Positions 39,765 to 49,260 are shown, counted from the first letter of the stretch. The stretch: DNA of 64,000 nt from Actinotalea lenta (GCF_030586465.1 NZ_JAUQYP010000001.1:434001-498000); one strand, 5' to 3'. The notes: generated by a model from the sequence alone, not told the origin. A program made the numbers and translations.

Positions 39765-41675
39765 GTGACGACGATCGCCCATCGCCCCGTCCTGCCCGAC
39801 GTCACCCTGCCGCCGGCACTGCGGACCGCGCTGGACTCCTGCCTGGACATCACGATCCCGGCGACCCGTGAGGAGCTGTACTGGCTCTCGCTCGGCCCCG
39901 AGCGGGGGCCGAAGTACGACGTGTCGTACGACGTCAACGGCACCCGGGTCAAGGAGGTCGACGTCGTCCGCTGCACGAACGGCATCGCGGTCAACTACGT
40001 CGAGGACTACATGCGGCGCCGCGACCCGGACTGCATGCGGATCGCCGACGACCTGCCGAGCGACAAGCCGCGCTACCGCGACCGGCACGGCGCGGAGTTC
40101 GACCCGGTCAAGGCCGAGACCCTGCAGTGGTTGTCCGAGCAGTCGCTCATCCTGGTGCCCTTCAAGGCGGGCGGCCCGCGATTCGGCTCGCCGTCGCTGG
40201 CGGTCGTCCCCACCAACGCCGCGTTCTTCGCGCTGGCCCTGATGGACCTGCAGGGCTGGGTCACGTTCGACGAGATCGGTCCCTACACACCCCGCTCGAT
40301 CCTGTACGTGGCCCCGCCGTTCCGGCACACCCGCTTCGACGGCAAGCAGATCGTGGTGCACGACCGCACCGACGAGCTGCACGAGATCTTCGCCTACAAC
40401 CTCTACCCGGGCCCGAGCGCCAAGAAGGGCGTCTTCTCGGTGCTGCTGGACATCGGCGCGCACGAAGGTTGGCTCACGGCGCACGCGTCGTCCGTGCGGG
40501 TCACCACGCCGTACGAGAACGAGACCGTCGTCATGCACGAAGGAGCCTCGGGTGGCGGCAAGTCGGAGATGTGCCAGGACATCCGGCGCGAGGACGACGG
40601 TCGCATCCTGCTGGGCTACAACGTGGTCAGCCAGGAGCCGTACCACATCACCCTGGCGCAGTCCTCGCGGCTCGAACCGGTCACCGACGACATGACGCTG
40701 TGCCACCCGTCCGTGCAGGACGCCCCCGGCAAGCTGGTCGTCGCCGACGCGGAGGACGGCTGGTTCGTCCGGGTGGACAACCTGCGGGAGTACGGCGAGG
40801 ACTACGACCTCGAGAAGGCGTTCATCCACCCCACCCAGCCCCTGGTGTTCTTCAACATCAAGGGCGTCCCCGACGCCACGGCTCTGCCCTGGGAGCACAC
40901 CCTGGACTCCACCGGCAAGCCCTGCCCCAACCCGCGCGTGGTGATCTCCCGGCGGGAGTTCGGCGACGTGGTCGACGAGCCGCAGCCCGTGGACGTGCGC
41001 ACGTTCGGTGTCCGGATGCCGCTGTGCACGCGCGAGCAGCCCAGCTACGGGATCATGGGCATGACCCATTTCGTGCCCCCGTCCATCGCGTGGCTGTGGC
41101 GGCTGATCGCACCGCGCGGGGACAAGAACCCCTCGATCGGCGCCACCGACTCCGAGCTCTCGGCGGTCCACCACGGCGGCATGATCTCCGAGGGCGTCGG
41201 CTCCTTCTGGCCGTTCTCCACGGGCACGAAGGTCGGCGGAGCGAACCTGCTGCTGCGTCAGCTCGTCGAGGCCGACCGAACCCGGTACGTGCTCACCCCG
41301 AACCAGCACATCGGGGCATACAAGGTCGGGTTCTCCGCCGAGTGGCTGACGCGCGAGTACCTCGCGCGACGCGCCGGCCGGATCCGGCACGACAAGCTGG
41401 TGCCTTCGCGCCTGCCGTTGCTCGGCTACACCCTGGCGGACATGCGCATCGACGGCCAGGAGATCCGCCCGACGTTCCTGCGCACCGAGCGGCAGTCCCG
41501 GGTCGGGGTGGAGGCCTACGACATCGGCGCGCGGATCCTCGCCGACTTCTTCAAGTCCGAGCTGCGCCAGTACCTCACCGACGAGCTCGACCCCCTGGGC
41601 CGGCAGATCATCGAGCTGTGCCTGCGGGACGCACCCGTCGAGGAGTACGAGGCCCTGACGCCGATGTACGCCTGA
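39765..41675 (+). CDS. DUF4914 family P-loop protein
   Basis: A 636-residue cytosolic protein that I match to DUF4914, a family of unknown function. The only strong motif is a Walker A loop GASGGGKS at residues 260-267 followed by EMCQDI, similar to the ATP loop of PEP carboxykinase and HPr kinase. The N-terminal 250 residues contain many aromatic residues and a probable substrate domain. Asp-rich loops (VADAEDGW, DNLREYGEDYD) follow. GAGGAG lies 5 bases before the GTG start. The only close upstream neighbour is the 31-residue peptide gene. It converges with the acyltransferase gene over a gap of 6 bases. A kinase or carboxykinase reaction is plausible but unproved. Confidence 0.82.
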   Translation: MTTIAHRPVLPDVTLPPALRTALDSCLDITIPATREELYWLSLGPERGPKYDVSYDVNGTRVKEVDVVRCTNGIAVNYVEDYMRRRDPDCMRIADDLPSDKPRYRDRHGAEFDPVKAETLQWLSEQSLILVPFKAGGPRFGSPSLAVVPTNAAFFALALMDLQGWVTFDEIGPYTPRSILYVAPPFRHTRFDGKQIVVHDRTDELHEIFAYNLYPGPSAKKGVFSVLLDIGAHEGWLTAHASSVRVTTPYENETVVMHEGASGGGKSEMCQDIRREDDGRILLGYNVVSQEPYHITLAQSSRLEPVTDDMTLCHPSVQDAPGKLVVADAEDGWFVRVDNLREYGEDYDLEKAFIHPTQPLVFFNIKGVPDATALPWEHTLDSTGKPCPNPRVVISRREFGDVVDEPQPVDVRTFGVRMPLCTREQPSYGIMGMTHFVPPSIAWLWRLIAPRGDKNPSIGATDSELSAVHHGGMISEGVGSFWPFSTGTKVGGANLLLRQLVEADRTRYVLTPNQHIGAYKVGFSAEWLTREYLARRAGRIRHDKLVPSRLPLLGYTLADMRIDGQEIRPTFLRTERQSRVGVEAYDIGARILADFFKSELRQYLTDELDPLGRQIIELCLRDAPVEEYEALTPMYA

Positions 41676-41681
41676 CGCTCG

Positions 41682-42869
41682 TCAGGCCGCGAGAAGGTCG
41701 GCGAGCGCGTCGAGCACCGCCCGGGGGATGACGTCGCCCAGGAAGGCACGGTCGTACCCGAGCGTGACCTGCAGCGCCTGGCCGATCTCGACACCCATGA
41801 CCCCGAGACCGTCGGGCCGGTACGGGCGGATCGCACTGAGCAGGGTGGGCAGGCCGTCCCACGGCAGCGCCGCCGCCCCACGCAGCGGCCCCACGACCGA
41901 GTAGTCCGGTCGGACCCGGACCGGCGCGCCCGGCGCCACCGGGCGGACGGGCCCGTGCGGGAACCGCGCCTGGACGCTGCCCGCGACCAGGTGGAGCAGC
42001 GGACGCGCACGCTCCAGCGACAACGACACGACCCCGTCGACCGCCTCCGGGTCCGACCAGTCGGCCCGCAGCCCGACGCCGGCCGAGAAGTTCCCCTGGA
42101 CCGTGCGGCCGGCGGGCAGATACCGACGGCAGTCGACGACCACCGTGCGCACGTCGTCCACGGGGGCGATGCCGACCGTCCCGAGCGCGCGCTCGACGAG
42201 CGAGACCAGCAGCGAGGTGCGGCGCACCCCGAGCGACCGGGCCTGCGCCTTCAGGCGTCGCAGGGCGCTCGGCTCGAAGGTGGCGTGCACGATCCCCGGG
42301 GACGGGGTCCACACCTGGTCCTCGGCCCGCGGCAGGTCGACCGGGTGGCAGCGCGGCATCGGCCGCAGCGAGCGCAGCATCGTGCGGGCGACCGCCCAGG
42401 TCATCCCGGGCGACGTGGGCGTCACGAGGGCGTCGGGAAGCGGTCGCCCGTCCGCCGCCAGCAGCAACCCGGTGATCAGGGCGTTGGTGATCGACGCGTC
42501 CCCGATCACGTGGCGAGCGGTCAGCACGACGTGGTCGGGACCCACCAGGAGGCGGAAGGGCTGGCCGGCCGGCAGATCGGGTGCGCTCGCCGTCGCGGCG
42601 GCGACGCGCGCGTCGGTGCGCTCGCCCGGCGGCAGTGTGCCGGTGGGCTGCACCAGCTCGGCGGCGCGCGACGCCGGGTCGGGGTGCGCCTGCCGGACCG
42701 CGACGCCGCCGCGCACCCCGACCGCGGCCGGGCCGTCCGGGGCCGCCACGAGCAGGTCCGTCACGACCCGTCTCAGGTCCGCCAGCGACGGGGTCCGCAA
42801 CAGACCGGCGCCGGCGGACGTCGTCGCGTCGGAGAACCCCCGGTCCGGCCACCTGGAGATCACGCTCAT
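41682..42869 (-). CDS. Condensation-domain-like (PapA/CAT-fold) acyltransferase
   Basis: This 395-residue protein has the chloramphenicol-acetyltransferase fold of NRPS condensation domains and PapA-type acyltransferases. The catalytic motif is degenerate: TARHVIGDAS at about residues 117-126 gives HxxxD without the first His of HHxxxDG. A GNFSAGVGLRADW segment near residue 270 corresponds to the DFGWG-type structural motif region. It probably transfers an acyl group to a carbohydrate or lipid. It lies at the edge of the polysaccharide locus, which suggests decoration of the polymer or of its lipid carrier. It is divergent from the large membrane protein gene across 302 bases. Confidence 0.72.
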   Translation of the reverse strand: MSVISRWPDRGFSDATTSAGAGLLRTPSLADLRRVVTDLLVAAPDGPAAVGVRGGVAVRQAHPDPASRAAELVQPTGTLPPGERTDARVAAATASAPDLPAGQPFRLLVGPDHVVLTARHVIGDASITNALITGLLLAADGRPLPDALVTPTSPGMTWAVARTMLRSLRPMPRCHPVDLPRAEDQVWTPSPGIVHATFEPSALRRLKAQARSLGVRRTSLLVSLVERALGTVGIAPVDDVRTVVVDCRRYLPAGRTVQGNFSAGVGLRADWSDPEAVDGVVSLSLERARPLLHLVAGSVQARFPHGPVRPVAPGAPVRVRPDYSVVGPLRGAAALPWDGLPTLLSAIRPYRPDGLGVMGVEIGQALQVTLGYDRAFLGDVIPRAVLDALADLLAA

Positions 42870-43171
42870 CGTCGGCGCTCCCGCACAGGGCGCAGCCGCA
42901 CGCTCGCGTCCCGCTCCGCGCGGGCGTCCTGCCTACACATCCGGGCCTCCGGGCAGCTCTGGCGCGCTCGTGATCACGCACGACGGTACCGGCGTGGCGG
43001 TCCGGAGCCGCGGTCGGCCCTCGTCCCCGTCGGGCGGTCGGACGATCCGCACGACTCGCCGGGTAGCGCCCGAGCATGGCATGGTTTGTCCTGGTACGCG
43101 CACCTTGCGGGCCGTACCCGGGCACGCAGCGCCGCGACCTGTCGCCGCGTACCCGTCGATCGGAGGTCTGG
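42870..43171. other. 302-base divergent promoter region of the polysaccharide locus
   Basis: No coding sequence was supported here. It must carry the promoters of the acyltransferase (minus) and the RDD-containing membrane protein (plus). GGAGGTC precedes the latter's ATG. No clear -35/-10 pair or repeat was recognised. Confidence 0.4.
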
Positions 43172-45781
43172 ATGGCGCCCCCACCTCTACCGCGCCACGC
43201 CTCGGGTAGCGAGATCCTCGACGATGCCGCACCGGTCCACGCTCCGCCGCGCGAGGACCGCCCCGTCGTCCACCCCGCAGCGACCGGCGTCACCGTCGTC
43301 GTGGCGATGTCCGCCGCAGCCCTCGTCGCGTTCGACGGCAGCGGCGCCGCGCGGGGGATCGCGGTCGGCGCCGCCAGCCTGCTGGCCCCGGGCCTCGCGC
43401 TCATGCCCCGGATCGCCGCTGGCTGGGGTCGGGCCGCACGCTTCTCGTGGACCGTGGCCATCAGCATCGTCACGATGGCGACCCTCGGGCTCGCGATGGC
43501 GTGGAGTCACCTGTGGTATCCGCGCACCGCGACCGTGGTCGTCCTCGTCGTCGCAGCGGCGGTCGCCACACTGCGGCACCTGCGGCCCGAGCGACCGGCC
43601 CCGGCGCACCCCGACCGCGCCCCCACCGCCCTGCGCGTCGCCGCCGCGGTGCTGGATGCCGCGCCCGTGGTGGCGGTGGCCTGGGTTGCGGCCACGCGGG
43701 GCGCCTTCTCCGGGGACGACGGGCGTGCGCGGGCTGTCCTGGCCATCGCCGTGGGCGCCATCGCCCTGTGGGGCCTGGCGGATGGCGCGGCCGGCGCGCG
43801 CGGCGCGACCGTCGGCATGCGCCTGCTGGGCCTGCGCGTCGTCGACTCGCACGCCGGTCCCCTCGGCGCACGGCGCCTGGCGACCCGGTGGGGCACGACG
43901 GCCGGGCAGGTCGTCAGCCTCGTCGGGCTGACCGTGGCCCGGGGGAGCTCCGCGGCCGGCTGGGCGGACCAGCAGTCGGGCAGCACGGTGGTGCGCGCCG
44001 CCCGGGTCCCGCTCACGGGACCGCACGTGCGCGGGTCGGTGACCCGCCACCTGCTGCCCGCCGCGATCCTGGTCGCAGCGGGTCTCACCTGGGCGGTTGC
44101 CACCGAGACCGCCGACGTCAGCACCCTCGGGCCCTGGGGGCTGAACCCCTCCCTCGGCGTGGCGTGGTACGCGTCCTTCGCGGTGGTCCTGGCCATGGTG
44201 GTCCTGGGCCTCCTGAGCCGGATCCCGGAGGGCTGGATCGCCGCGCACCTCGGCCTGCTGGTGCTGATGCTGTACGGCACGCCCGGCCTCGTCGAGCAGA
44301 CCCCTCGCCTGCCGTGGGCCTTCAAGCACATCGCCGTCACGAGGTACATCGAGGCACACGGCGCGGTGAACGTGCACGGCGACATCTACCAGCGGTGGCC
44401 GGGCATGTTCGCGTGGACGGCGGTCCTCGGCGAGGCCACGGGCTACCCGAACCCCGTGCGCTGGGAGTACCTCGCCGAGATCGGGTTCGCGCTGTTCGAC
44501 GTGGTGCTCGTGCTCGCCCTGGCACGCGCGCTCGCACCGCGCTCGCGGTGGGCGTGGGCCGCCGCGACGCTGTTCGCCGCCACGAACTGGGTCGGCCAGA
44601 ACTACTTCGCCCCTCAGGGCCTCGCCTACGTCCTCTACCTGTTCGTCGCGCTGCTCGTGGTGCTGCAGCTCGCCGCGGAGCCCCGGGGCCCGGCCCGCTC
44701 GGTCGAGGTCCTCCTGCGAGGCCCGCGCAGACGCGGCTCGCCACCCGCCCAGTGGCCGTCGGCGGTGACCCGCCGACCGGTACCCGGGGCCGTCGTGGCC
44801 GCGGTGCTGGCCACGTTCGCGGTGATCGTCGCCTCGCACCAGCTCACGCCCTACGTCGCCCTGCTGGCCCTGGTCCCGTTGTTCCTGGTGGGGTACCTGC
44901 GGCCGTTCTGGGTCGCGGTCGGCATGGGCGTCCTCACGCTCGGCTACCTCGCCCCGAACCTCGGCTACATCAACGCCAAGTACGGGATCCTGTCGAGCCT
45001 CGACGTGGTCAACAACGCCACCTACTCGGCGGTCAACGTCGAGGCACTGTCCACGGCGGAGACCTGGCAACGGCGCGGGACGCTCGTGATCGCCGGCATG
45101 ATCCTGCTGCTCGGCCTGATCGGGGTCGTGCGCAGGGTGGTGCAGCACGAGCCGAGGCAGGCCCTCGTGGTGGGCTGGCTCCTGGTGTCCCCCGCGCTCG
45201 TCATGGCCGGCCAGGCGTACGGGGGTGAGGTGCGCCTGCGGGTCTACCTGTTCGCGCTGCCGTGGGCTGCGATCGCCGCTGCCTGGCTCTTCACGCCGCG
45301 CGGGCGTCCCCGGCTCACCCGGATCGGCTATCCGGTGGCGGCCGGCGTGCTCGCGGTGCTGTTCCTGCTCACCTACTTCCAGCCGGCAGCCGTCAACCGC
45401 ACGCCGGTCGCCGCGGTCGACGCCCTGGAGTGGATCGACCAGCACGCCCGTCCGGGCGACGTGGTGTTCACCTCAGGCTCCTCACCCGCGTCGATCGGCC
45501 CGCGCTACACGATCCCGGACTACAACTCGATCTCGCTCGCGAAGCAGTGGATCCGCGGCGACCTGACGGTCCAGGACATCGCGGCGCTGGCCAGGGCGAC
45601 GAACCCCGACGCCCACCGGATCCTCCTCGTCACCACCGACGAGGCCCTGAACGACCCCACTCCCGGGCCGTTCGCGCCCGGCGAGTTCGACCGGCTCTAC
45701 CACGCGATGCTCGCCACGCCCGGCGCCTCGATGCCGTTCGACGAGGGCGACGCGCACGTGGTGGTCGTCCCGCTCCCCTGA
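43172..45781 (+). CDS. Large polytopic membrane protein with embedded RDD domain (probable polysaccharide polymerase or GT-C)
   Basis: The 869-residue protein has two N-terminal membrane helices (~40-135) and then a complete RDD domain at ~153-275: the opening LRVAAAVLDAAP with R and D, GATVGMRLLGLRVVDSHAGP, and the closing WADQQSGSTVV. Ten or more membrane segments follow, with an extracytoplasmic loop HIAVTRYIEAHGAVNVHGDI typical of actinobacterial membrane glycosyltransferase/polymerase-like proteins in exopolysaccharide loci. A C-terminal ~130-residue soluble domain (ALEWIDQHARPGDVVFTSGS) lies outside. GGAGGT fixes the ATG at 43172. It probably polymerises or assembles repeat units at the membrane. 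The RDD part is unusual here. Confidence 0.82.
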   Translation: MAPPPLPRHASGSEILDDAAPVHAPPREDRPVVHPAATGVTVVVAMSAAALVAFDGSGAARGIAVGAASLLAPGLALMPRIAAGWGRAARFSWTVAISIVTMATLGLAMAWSHLWYPRTATVVVLVVAAAVATLRHLRPERPAPAHPDRAPTALRVAAAVLDAAPVVAVAWVAATRGAFSGDDGRARAVLAIAVGAIALWGLADGAAGARGATVGMRLLGLRVVDSHAGPLGARRLATRWGTTAGQVVSLVGLTVARGSSAAGWADQQSGSTVVRAARVPLTGPHVRGSVTRHLLPAAILVAAGLTWAVATETADVSTLGPWGLNPSLGVAWYASFAVVLAMVVLGLLSRIPEGWIAAHLGLLVLMLYGTPGLVEQTPRLPWAFKHIAVTRYIEAHGAVNVHGDIYQRWPGMFAWTAVLGEATGYPNPVRWEYLAEIGFALFDVVLVLALARALAPRSRWAWAAATLFAATNWVGQNYFAPQGLAYVLYLFVALLVVLQLAAEPRGPARSVEVLLRGPRRRGSPPAQWPSAVTRRPVPGAVVAAVLATFAVIVASHQLTPYVALLALVPLFLVGYLRPFWVAVGMGVLTLGYLAPNLGYINAKYGILSSLDVVNNATYSAVNVEALSTAETWQRRGTLVIAGMILLLGLIGVVRRVVQHEPRQALVVGWLLVSPALVMAGQAYGGEVRLRVYLFALPWAAIAAAWLFTPRGRPRLTRIGYPVAAGVLAVLFLLTYFQPAAVNRTPVAAVDALEWIDQHARPGDVVFTSGSSPASIGPRYTIPDYNSISLAKQWIRGDLTVQDIAALARATNPDAHRILLVTTDEALNDPTPGPFAPGEFDRLYHAMLATPGASMPFDEGDAHVVVVPLP

Positions 45782-45825
45782 CGGGGCCCGACGCGACGAA
45801 CCGGTGGGACGTCAGGGAGCAGGGC

Positions 45826-46833
45826 TCAGGCCGCACCCGCCCGACCCACGGCCCATGCCTCGGCCTCCGCGCGGGTCGCCGCGGTCGCGATCGCCGGCTC
45901 GCCGGGCCACCACAGGTCGAGCACCGCGGCGAGCTTCCCGTAGGTGTTGTCCACCCGGCAGACCGTCCGGCCCGTCATCAGGCCGAGCACGGCCCCGTGC
46001 AGGCGGTCGGTGACCAGCACCGGCGCGTCCGCAAGCAGCGCGATGCCGCGGCGCAGCTCGCGCGCCGCCATCAGGTCGCAGGCCAGCACCGCAGCGCGGC
46101 GGACGCCCCGCGGGGCCCGGAGCAGCACGTGCAGGCGCATCGCAGCCATGAACGCCCGGCGTGCCGGCGCGAGGTCCTCGGGCCAGTCTGTGCGCGTCAG
46201 CCCGGCGGCGGCCGGGCCGAGCTCCTGCCCCGGCCGCGCCTCCTTGTCCGAGCGCCAGACGGCGACGGCGCCGGTGCCTCGGGGCCGCGGGAGGCGGCGC
46301 GGCTCCGTCGCGAACGCAGCGTCCGGAACCAGCTCGGCGCGCACCCCGGCGGCGGTCGCCCAGGACAGGCTCGGCTCGTCGCGCACGAAGAGGGTGAGGT
46401 CCGGGTGCCCGGTGAGCGTGCGGACGGTCTCCCGGTCCCCGTCCGGCGCCTCGAAGTGCACCGACTGGGGCAGCAGCAGCACGCGACGGTCGGGGAACCG
46501 CCGGATCATCTCGAGCCGCGTCGTGTGCGTCGCGGGCCACATGTCGCCGAAGTTCCCGCCCCCGTGGAACAGCACCGGCAGCCCGGCGAGCCGGTCGACC
46601 AGCTCGGGCCGCAGGTACTCGTTGGACGTGGCGTAGGCCACCCGGACGCCGAGGCGCCGCAGGCTGTCCCGGGTGCCGAGCCAGATCAGGCTGTCGCCGA
46701 CGTTGTCGTGGTTCGGGTAGTCGAGGATCACGACGTCGCGGTCGTCGCCGAGCCAGGCCGCCAGCGCCCGGTCGAACCTGTCCCGCAACGCCGCCAGGCC
46801 CCGGGCGCGCTCCGTGTCACCCAGCTCCGGCAC
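45826..46833 (-). CDS. Polysaccharide pyruvyl transferase family protein
   Basis: The 335-residue protein has the family signatures DYPNHDNVGDSLIWLGT near the N-terminus, VLFHGGGNFGDMWPATHT, and LVTDRLHGAVLGLMTGRTV near the C-terminus. These enzymes add a pyruvate ketal to sugars of exported polysaccharides using PEP. The GTG start at 46833 is set by GAGGAGG at a good distance and overlaps the upstream GT2 gene by 17 bases, so both are one transcript. Pyruvylation would give the polymer negative charge. Related proteins include CsaB-type and WcaK-type enzymes; the exact sugar is unknown. Confidence 0.9.
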   Translation of the reverse strand: MPELGDTERARGLAALRDRFDRALAAWLGDDRDVVILDYPNHDNVGDSLIWLGTRDSLRRLGVRVAYATSNEYLRPELVDRLAGLPVLFHGGGNFGDMWPATHTTRLEMIRRFPDRRVLLLPQSVHFEAPDGDRETVRTLTGHPDLTLFVRDEPSLSWATAAGVRAELVPDAAFATEPRRLPRPRGTGAVAVWRSDKEARPGQELGPAAAGLTRTDWPEDLAPARRAFMAAMRLHVLLRAPRGVRRAAVLACDLMAARELRRGIALLADAPVLVTDRLHGAVLGLMTGRTVCRVDNTYGKLAAVLDLWWPGEPAIATAATRAEAEAWAVGRAGAA

Positions 46834-48118
46834 GCTCGGCCTCCTCGCGTGCCGCGCCGCGACCCGCCTCGCGACGGGCGCGCTCACCGGCACGGCTGCG
46901 CAGGAAGGCCCAGGGGCCGGCGGGCAGGCCCTTGAGCTCCCGCAACCAGAGCTCGCGCGGGAAGGACGGCTCGCCGCCGGACCCGCCCACACCACGCGCC
47001 CGCTGGATCGAGCCCACCACGAACGACCGCAGTGCGGGACCGAGGAGGAGCGCGAGGCCGATGAGGTGCCGGGGGTCTCGACAGACCAGCGCCGTGAGCG
47101 TTGCGGCATACCCCAGACCGTAGAACCGCATCTGGCTGGTGAGCTCGTGGTACTCGACGCGGTGCCGGTGTGCGATGACCGCCGCCGGCTCGTAGCCCAC
47201 GACCCCTCCGGACCACAGCAGGCGCATGAGCATCGCCAGGTCCTCGCCGCCCTTGGCGGGCGTGCCCAGCCCGAGGCTCTCGTCGAACCCGCGCAGCCGC
47301 ACGAGGGTCGAGCGCCGGAACGCCATGTTCGCGCCCGCTCCGAGCGCACCCGCGCCGTAGATCGCGATGCGCCTCTGCTCCCCGGTGTCATCCCGCACGG
47401 TGATGCGCGCGCGCCCCGGCAGTCGCCGCCCCGCGCGCGCGGTGAGCCGGCGATAGGAGCGCACGCCCGCGAACCCGCCGTAGTACCGCTCGAAGTACAC
47501 CTGTGCAGGGGTCTCGAGCTCGAACGGGAGGATCAGACCCGTGACGGCATCCAGGTCCGGCTGGGCGACGAACCTCCTGCCGAGCCCCTTCAGCCAGCCC
47601 GGGTCCACGAAGACGTCGTCGTCCGTGAAGGCCACGACCTCGCCCGTCGCTGCGCGGATGCCGACGTTGCGCGCGGCGGACAGCCCTGGCGTCGCAGCCC
47701 GGACCGCCCGGACCCGCGGGTGCCGGGCGAGCAGCGCCGGCAACGGGTCGTCGTCGGGGAGCGTCGGCCGGTTGTCCACCAGCAGCAGCTCGGGGTCGGG
47801 GTAGTCGAGGGCGTCGATCTGGGACAGGCACCGGTCCAGGTCGTCCACGCGGGACACGATCGAGCACACCACCACGGTGGCGCGCGGCAGCTCCGCGTCC
47901 GCGACCTCGTCCAGGGGCGAGGTGCCGACGTCGGTCAGCGCCGCGAGATCGCCCGCGGCCGCGTCCCGGGTGGTCTCCACGATCGCTTGCGGCACGCCCC
48001 GACGACGCGCGACGACCCACAGCTCCTCGTGCAGGGAGGTACGCGCGAGCGTCTGCTCGAGGTCGTCGAGGTCCAGGTCGAGGTCCACGACGCTGTACGG
48101 ACCCGCAGGACGTTTCAT
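46817..48118 (-). CDS. Family 2 glycosyltransferase with N-terminal extension
   Basis: An N-terminal region of ~80 residues precedes a GT-A domain: ATVVVCSIVSRVDDLDRCL, LLLVDNRPT, then GLSAARNVGIRAATGEVVAF and TDDDVFVDPGWL with the DDD-type metal motif. A GEDLAMLMRLLW segment carries the ED/GED acid. C-terminal residues are Arg-rich and may touch the membrane. It closely resembles the GT2 encoded at 49261-50553 in order of domains and in the C-terminal xRELKGLPAGPWAFLRSR element. The ATG at 48118 is preferred; one 13 codons upstream is possible. It shares a transcript with the pyruvyl transferase. Confidence 0.87.
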   Translation of the reverse strand: MKRPAGPYSVVDLDLDLDDLEQTLARTSLHEELWVVARRRGVPQAIVETTRDAAAGDLAALTDVGTSPLDEVADAELPRATVVVCSIVSRVDDLDRCLSQIDALDYPDPELLLVDNRPTLPDDDPLPALLARHPRVRAVRAATPGLSAARNVGIRAATGEVVAFTDDDVFVDPGWLKGLGRRFVAQPDLDAVTGLILPFELETPAQVYFERYYGGFAGVRSYRRLTARAGRRLPGRARITVRDDTGEQRRIAIYGAGALGAGANMAFRRSTLVRLRGFDESLGLGTPAKGGEDLAMLMRLLWSGGVVGYEPAAVIAHRHRVEYHELTSQMRFYGLGYAATLTALVCRDPRHLIGLALLLGPALRSFVVGSIQRARGVGGSGGEPSFPRELWLRELKGLPAGPWAFLRSRAGERARREAGRGAAREEAERAGAG

Positions 48119-48230
48119 GCGGTCCACCCCGGCAATGTACCGGGCGTTCCGGAACATTTCGCCCGATACCTCCGACGTCCCGTCTGCCGGACAGCCCTCG
48201 CTGGAGGCACGGATGGCCGCCCCGTGTCGA

Positions 48231-48260
48231 TTGTCCGGCCGACGCCTGGTTCCCTAGCCT
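48231..48260 (+). promoter_or_regulatory. Promoter candidate for the GT14 gene
   Basis: TTGTCC at 48231-48236 and TAGCCT at 48255-48260 are separated by 18 bases and lie 46 bases before the GT14 start. The same -10 form is seen before the EF-G-like gene. Assigned by eye. Confidence 0.45.
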
Positions 48261-48306
48261 GTGTCAGCCGGCCGGCCCGAGGCCGCGCGCCGCCCCGAGG
48301 AGCGCC

Positions 48307-49227
48307 ATGGATCCCGCCGACGAGTCAGCATCGGCCACCAGGAAGGCGGAGCTCGCCTGCGTCGTGCTCGCCCACGACCAGCCCGACCAGCTCCACCGCT
48401 TGCTCGCCGCGCTCGACCCGCTGCCCGTCTTCCTGCACGTCGACGCGCGCACACCGGACCCGGTCGCCGCCGCCATGACCCGCGACCTGCCCGAGCGCGT
48501 CCGGCTGCTGCCCCGGGTGGCCACCGCATGGGCGACCTTCGGGGCCGTGCAGGCCGAGCTCGCCGGGTACCGCGCTGCCGTCGCCGAGACGTCCGCCACG
48601 CATGTCGCCCTGCTCTCGGGCTCCGACTACCCGCTGCTGTCCACCGCGGACCTGCGTGCCGTCCTGACCCCGCTGATCGGCAGGTCGATCACCTACGTGG
48701 CCCCGCTGCCGATCCCGCAGTGGGGCATGAGCGGCGGCCTCGGGCGGCTGCGCTACTACCACTGGGCGTGGCGCCGGCACGTGATCCGCCTGCCGATCCC
48801 ACGTCGGTTGCCTCGGGGCCTGTCGCTTGCCGGTGGGCCGACGCAGAAGGTCCTGGCCCGCGAGCACGCCGACGCCGTGGTCCGGGCGGTCGACCGTCGG
48901 CCCGAGCTGGTCCGGTTCTGGCGGCGCGCCTGGGCTCCTGACGAGACGTTCGTCGCGACCCTCCTGTCCACCCCGTCCCTCGTGCCCGGGTACGCCGACC
49001 ACCACCTCCACGAGCTCGCCTGGCTGATCGACTGGCGACAGGCCAACATCAAGGGCCCGCCGTGGCTGACCATGGAGCACCTGCCGTTCCTGCAGGAGGG
49101 CCGAACGGTCCCGGCCGGGAGCCTGCCCAAGCTCTTCGCACGGAAGTTCCACAGCACGCTCAGCGCCGAGCTGCTGGACGCCGTGGATGCGCTGCGCCAG
49201 GAGCCACTGCGGACGACGCCCGCGTAG
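48307..49227 (+). CDS. Core-2/I-branching-type (GT14) glycosyltransferase
   Basis: A 306-residue soluble protein with the GT14 hallmarks: VFLHVDARTPD near residue 40, VALLSGSDYPLLSTADL at ~100-116, and WAPDETFVATLL at ~215. A WLTMEHLPFLQEG stretch follows. Metal-independent GT14 enzymes transfer beta-linked sugars, often GlcNAc or xylose, as branches. Its placement among GT2 genes, transcribed opposite to them, suggests it adds a side branch to the polymer. A clean promoter candidate lies upstream. Its 3' end converges with the next GT2 gene across 33 bases. Confidence 0.85.
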   Translation: MDPADESASATRKAELACVVLAHDQPDQLHRLLAALDPLPVFLHVDARTPDPVAAAMTRDLPERVRLLPRVATAWATFGAVQAELAGYRAAVAETSATHVALLSGSDYPLLSTADLRAVLTPLIGRSITYVAPLPIPQWGMSGGLGRLRYYHWAWRRHVIRLPIPRRLPRGLSLAGGPTQKVLAREHADAVVRAVDRRPELVRFWRRAWAPDETFVATLLSTPSLVPGYADHHLHELAWLIDWRQANIKGPPWLTMEHLPFLQEGRTVPAGSLPKLFARKFHSTLSAELLDAVDALRQEPLRTTPA

Positions 49228-49260
49228 CCGGTCGCCGGCGCACGGCGCGGACCGTGCGCC

